Of a stretch of DNA of 64,000 bases, positions 59,089 to 64,000 are shown in pieces. Below the pieces are notes generated by a model, which made no database searches, was not told the DNA's origin, and saw only the letters and a list, made by a program, of their open reading frames with translations. The stretch is taken from positions 57,741,872 through 57,805,871 of the forward strand of contig CM046301.1 of the NCBI GenBank assembly GCA_025267735.1, written 5' to 3'. The position numbers and the translations under genes were made by a program. Positions within the stretch are counted from its first letter, which is position 1. Every line of letters begins with the position of its first letter. This DNA comes from Mactra quadrangularis. Its lineage: Eukaryota > Mollusca > Bivalvia > Venerida > Mactridae.

Positions 59089-61007
59089 ACGCATATAATA
59101 TAGGCTGTCTCATATATGCAGAATTCGTGTTCGGATTTATGTTAATATATATGACTATATATTTATTTTTTGACAAAAGTGATGATGACATGCATGTTGG
59201 TGTACAATTGATACAATAATAATTCAATTGAATGGAGTTACCATCACGACTAACCCTAAAATTATTTAGAACGGAAGGCACAGCTTTATTTGTAATTCAT
59301 ATCTTGCTTATATAAAATGTTCATCACAAACATATGCAAAAGTAGGATTCTTTTTGGTGTATTTTTGCCACCAGATTACAAACACGTTAATCATACGTCA
59401 CTAGTTAACTACTTGCCAGTAAACGATATCAGGTACATGTAAATGGTGAATTAAACTAGCAACGTAACTAGTAAGCTGCTTGAATAAATTGCTAATTTTG
59501 TGAAATCGGGTGGCTGAAGTATGCCACCATAAGTTTTAATTCGACTTTAAAACTAGTATCAAGTAAGTAATTTAATGTTTTACAAAGCTATTCTTTTTCT
59601 AATTCTACGTGATAAAATATTGTCTTACATTACAAGGTAAGAATGGTATATTTCTGTCAACAACTCACTCCATATTTATCATAATAACAAATTGGTTGAA
59701 TAGATACATAATAAAAAACTTTATGAACTAGTGGTTTGTGAACTAAAGTAGTTACATAGTCTGGTCGTCATTTAATTAACGTATTAGTAATGTTAATATC
59801 GTGTTACGTAAATATACATTTATGAGCACTTACTAGATTGTTTTATTTAAGTGGGAAGTAATTTTGAAAAAGTGGTAAGTGACTAAAGTAGTTAACCAAT
59901 TACTAAATTAATGTATTTATTAACAATAATTTAGTATATATTTATTGAACAATAATAATGTCATTATCAAATGATAAGAAGTAAACTGGTAACGTAACAA
60001 ATTGACCAGTTTCTACTCACATGTATATATATTATCCGTGACAACTGATGTGTAACTGTATAAAAAACTTTAGAGCAAAGCAATGATATACATGTGTACA
60101 GGTACAATAAAAATATTTATTAACTAGTGTCGTGACTGTCTCATCACTTTATTAGTGACTTTGTCACAACATCAAAACTAAAATAAGTATCTTGTGGATT
60201 ATTATTATTACAAAAAACACTACCGTTGTCTTACCTGCAGTATATCGCAGAAGGTCTCAATACGTCATATGGTTTGCCAATCACCGAAATGAGGTATCCT
60301 ATAGACCACTGTAATAGGAAAATTAGCGAGAATGTGATCACAGAATTGCGTAGTAATCAATTTGTTTCGATGGTAAATCATCGATAACATGATGGTGATG
60401 AAAATGTGGTATTATATCATTTTATTATCCTCCTACTATAATTGTTCATTATTGTTTCATAGTGCCATAGTTGATTCGTCATTGCACCAACGGCTTATTG
60501 GGACAAAAATGCATATGCTCAATAGCGCGCCGGAATATGGAATATCGTGTCCCGAAAGGGGTACGGGTTCGAATCCCATTCGGGGAGGTTATACCTTCCT
60601 TGAAAATTTGACAGTAATGTCAATTTCCTCCATTGATTAGATAATATGGAGAATTTTCCGGTCTTGTGGAAGGGTAGGTGAGTACTGGATATAGACAAGT
60701 GTCGAGAAAAGCTAGGTTAGGTGCACGAGACGCCGTAAAATGACAAAAAAAATGATCACTTGTGTTGACACGGCGTTAAACCTAGTAAAAATACATGTGC
60801 TCAAACGGAACACCATTATCATCTTCAAGTGATAGAAATGTATTCCGTTAGTTAAGAAATTGCACACAACTAAAAAATTTAGATAACATCAGCAAATCGA
60901 TTTTAATTAAAATCAATACTGGTATTGAATAATTAATTTATTTTATCAATGAATTTCAACATGTCATCGAAATACTAGCTGCATTTTTTAAAAATCAAGT
61001 TGGATTT
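59089..61007. other. spacer between the convergent membrane-anchored gene and TEP gene
   Basis: No gene is seen. The stretch 59840-60240 is rich in GTAACTAGT-like words and, with the part near 60800-61000, corresponds to 49.4-50.3 kb in the duplicated unit. A family B SINE interrupts it at 60.5 kb. Confidence 0.5.
60518..60790 (+). mobile_element. SINE family B, nearly full copy
   Basis: Head from TAGCGCGCCGGAATATGG (B box GGGTTCGAATCCCATTCGGG), body GATTAGATAATATGGAGAAT, tail GGCGTTAAACCTAGTAAAAA. The first bases of the head are lost. It is absent from the corresponding spacer at 50 kb. Confidence 0.75.
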
Positions 61008-64000
61008 CTAACAGCCACAATCTGAACAAATGTCGCAGTAAGAAGATTGTTTCAGAAGTTGTGATTCAAAGAATGCCAATGCACGATTGTCTGAAATGAT
61101 AAAAATAAATATAAATAAGTATAGTATAATTCAAACTTATTTAACATTTTTGTTCGTTATAACTGTATCAGTAGCACAATAATATTATGTTAAGAGCGTA
61201 GGGCAATCTGATTTAAACATAATCAAAATTCTGCGCTCGCGTACTTGTTTTGGATAGCCGGCGAGTAAATATTATATGTTTACGGAGGTAGGATTGATTG
61301 GTTTCATTAAATCACTCCAAATATAATCATAAAACACAACATAAATTAATGTGCATCAATATTCTTATTCGTGATCTTTTAATAAAATAAAGAAAAGAAA
61401 AAAAACAAATGCGATACAACTAGTCAGCTACACTGAATACGCATACAAAAATGTTTTAATGAAATTAAAATTAAAGTAATTTAAAACAAGTGCCAAATTG
61501 AATAATATACACATTCGTATTTGTTCATTAGAAGAGATATATCTACTATCTAATGACGTGTTTAAACAGCAGCAACCTAAACATTTAAACAAAAAAATTA
61601 CAGAGTACCTGGTTTATAATAGTCATATACACGAATTGCCGCTGGTTTAGTTTTAGCAACAAGATCTGTACGTATCATTTCAACAGTAGCACACACACCA
61701 GGATATCTTGGTAATATCTATGAATAAAAAGTGAATATTCTCATATCTCATTTTTATTTCTTGGACATATTTCTAAACAACATTTAACTCATTGTTCAGT
61801 CTTTAGTTCTACACATTAATTCAAAGTTTTCATACTGCCAAAGTAAAATCCGCTATAAATATCATTAAATTCACGAATCTTCATAGCTAAATCGTCTTAA
61901 TATACAGCCTTTTTCAAGCTAAGCATTTTTTACTCTAAAATCATCATGAATCTTATGATTTGTAATAAGCAATGTGATTTTATGGCAAAACTCACTAAAA
62001 CGAAATTCACGAAGTCGGATTTCCGGCATTGTAAGTAGAGAATTGATCATTTCATTAATAAATAACGAGTCATTTAAACACTTCAGTTACTACATTATGC
62101 TTAATTAACATAGTAAAATTGATATCATTTCAAGATAGATATCTCTTACCCTATCGTAATATAATACAACTGTTTTCTCGTCTCTAATTTCTGATCTTCT
62201 TGTACCTTGTATGTCTGTCTCAGGACTTTCTAAATCAGCAGCAAAACCAGAAGGAAGATCGAGTTCCATTACAGACATACTTCCAGTTTCAAACCTCTGT
62301 AGTAAATATCTGAATGGAAGCAATAAAATAAATTGATTCTGGTAAATCAAACAAGCAAAAGGATAGTAATCGTGTGGATAAAAATTACACATAAAGAATA
62401 GTAAAATACAATGGGCGTGCTCGATTGGGCTGTCGACACCGTGCCAGAATAAAGTTCCGACTCTTCCACAGAGACTGCAAAACGAGTGAAATTGGATGTC
62501 GAAATTGAATCATTGTGTAAAACATGTTTGCAGTGATGCTGCCGCCATCTTGGGTATAGTATAAACCGCGACCGATTCCATTCACACCACCTATTTTAAA
62601 GGAATGGGTAGAACGCTGCCAAAACACAATTCCGATGCACTTGATTGGAATTCTCCTAGTTGTAACATTAGGAATTTCCAATCGAGCACGCCCAATATCT
62701 AACGCAAAACCCTAGAGTTTACATTAACTTTCAATAAATCAAATTCCAAACAGATCGTCCGAATTGGATCAGTGCAAGATTATAGGTTACGCGGCTAAAT
62801 TACCCATAGTGCAGATATATGCATTGATATATATGCATTATGTAGGTTACAACTTTCACCTTCGGTCTTTTCTGTTATGTTTTGCTTGTTTTAATGCTGT
62901 TTTAGCACTCATTATTGTCGTAAACGTCGGTCAGCACATCTAACGTAGTTTATTTGGATTGATGACTGCAAAAGATTTCAGCATTTCGCGGTGGTTTACC
63001 ATTTCTTTTGATTTAAAGTAATTACCTTGCACATGCTCTGACGATAATTGATCTGAACGTTTCAGAAATAATGCTGGTGGTTATGTTGAAAGCAGGTAAT
63101 GCTACTTCAGTTTCTACATTAAATGAAACAGACACCTACAAACAAGTACAAACAAATAAAAACATAAATACAATGTATTAAAATGTCGAAAGTAGAAACA
63201 ATTAATTTCGCTAAAATTCAATTATGAATTATCCAATTAGGTTCACTGACAGCGTTTGCATTATGTGATTATTAACATATCATCAATCCTCCTCTGTTAG
63301 AAATTAGTTTTTTTCCGATCGATAAGGATGCATTATGTACAAACCCCGGATAGAAACCTAACTAAAAGTTAGATAGACGTCTAGATAACATTTGATCGTT
63401 GGAAAGACAAGTCTTCCAGTACTAAATCTTTTCTGAAGTAGTGATTTTTATGAACTGTACATGGGGTCGACTACAGCTGATTTGACATATAATTAAAAAT
63501 TGAAACACCGATTTATATGTTATGCGAACAGTCCTAGCTGCGACGTATTATAATTTGCATTGAACATTAAACAAAGATTGAAGTCAATTTCGTGAACATT
63601 TTGGCAAGACTAGAATATAGTGCAGAAAACGCAAGTTGTTTACACTGTTTAAATTGTTAATGGGCGCATAATTAAAGCTTTGTAATTATAGTCATAGTTA
63701 TTTATGTCTTATATGAATAGAAAATAAAAGGAAAAGGCAGGCGACCGACAGTTGTTCCGAATCAAATCACTATGTGCATATAAAAATAAAATAGTATTGA
63801 CTCAGAACCATGCTAGACTCTTACGGTATATACTAGTACAATTAGTAATCCAATCAATTACTCAACGCCAACACTACACGTAAAGAATTAGCATACTTCT
63901 TTCTTATATTCATTAAAAAAAGAATTTGATTTACCTGAGCCAGAACAGATCCCGTACCTTCAGCGTGAAGTGAGACAGACGGTGGCGTAATAGAATTATT
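61008..64000 (-). CDS. thioester-containing protein (TEP/CD109/alpha-2-macroglobulin family), 3' exons
   Basis: Exons in gene order: beyond the window to 63935, 63026-63135, 62150-62309, 61609-61717, 61008-61090. All have GT-AG ends and matching phases (0, 2, 0, 1). They encode SVSLHAEGTGSVLAQVSVSF, then the start of the receptor-binding region (ACARYLLQRFETGSMSVMEL followed by LPSGFAADLES), YYDR, RYPGVCATVEMIRTDLVA, VYDYYKPDNRALAFFE and a Cys-rich end CDICSDCGC before the stop. These are hallmark segments of the alpha-2-macroglobulin receptor-binding domain and of the C-terminal Cys cluster of TEP/complement-like proteins. The thioester motif itself lies outside the window. Such proteins are secreted or surface-bound opsonins or protease traps. 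CD109-like or TEP-like cannot be separated from this part. About 170 C-terminal residues are visible. Confidence 0.87.
62412..62694. mobile_element. 283-bp MITE in a TEP intron
   Basis: TGGGCGTGCTCGATTGG (62412-62428) and its exact reverse complement (62678-62694) bracket a GC-richer stretch. It lies in the intron between 62310 and 63025. The 98-codon ORF at 62385-62681 is inside it and is not a gene. I could not settle a target duplication. Confidence 0.65.

Noticed and set aside
62385..62681. 98-codon ORF upstream of the TEP receptor-binding exon
   Set aside because: It lies inside a MITE with exact 17-bp inverted ends and does not fit the phase of the neighbouring exons.

Overview
The window looks like nuclear DNA of an invertebrate animal, most likely a bivalve mollusc. 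It is AT-rich and intron-rich with GT-AG splicing, and it is full of tRNA-derived SINEs whose tails carry a GGCGTTAAAC motif of the kind seen in molluscan SINEs. Its genes belong to families expanded in molluscs: IFI44/IFI44L-type GTPases and a thioester-containing protein (TEP/CD109/alpha-2-macroglobulin family). Almost all coding sequence is in short exons, so single-frame ORFs show only fragments. I joined exons by splice site, phase and comparison between paralogues.

Layout. 0-5 kb: TE relics and no certain gene. 5.3-10.0 kb (+): a six-exon gene for a coiled-coil protein ending in an unnamed C-terminal alpha/beta module. 11.2-19.5 kb (-): IFI44L-like copy A, whose seventh exon is broken by an insertion. 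24.2-34.0 kb (-): IFI44L-like copy B, eight exons and a clean 549-residue ORF (GTPase, coiled coil, C-terminal module). A 4.0-kb hAT transposon sits in its fourth intron. Copies A and B lie in a tandem duplication whose junction is near 24.1 kb. 34-44 kb: no gene seen; SINEs, MITEs and a 3.6-kb CACTA-type element. 44.1-47.6 kb and 55.3-59.1 kb (+): two three-exon genes encoding a short transmembrane anchor joined directly to the same C-terminal module (199 and 197 residues). 61.0-64.0 kb (-): the 3' exons of a TEP/CD109-like gene that runs off the window. A frameshifted copy of its last two exons at 50.3-51.4 kb shows that the transmembrane genes and the TEP 3' end were duplicated together.

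Working idea. The same two-exon module, with the same intron phases, occurs in five neighbouring genes and three architectures: GTPase-coiled coil-module, coiled coil-module, and transmembrane-module. IRF/ISRE-like sites (GAAAnnGAAA) lie upstream of the GTPase genes and the coiled-coil gene. Together with the neighbouring TEP gene this suggests an innate-immunity cluster in which a GTPase, a soluble adaptor-like protein and a membrane-anchored protein could meet through a shared domain. The gene structures are read from the sequence; the functional link is inference.
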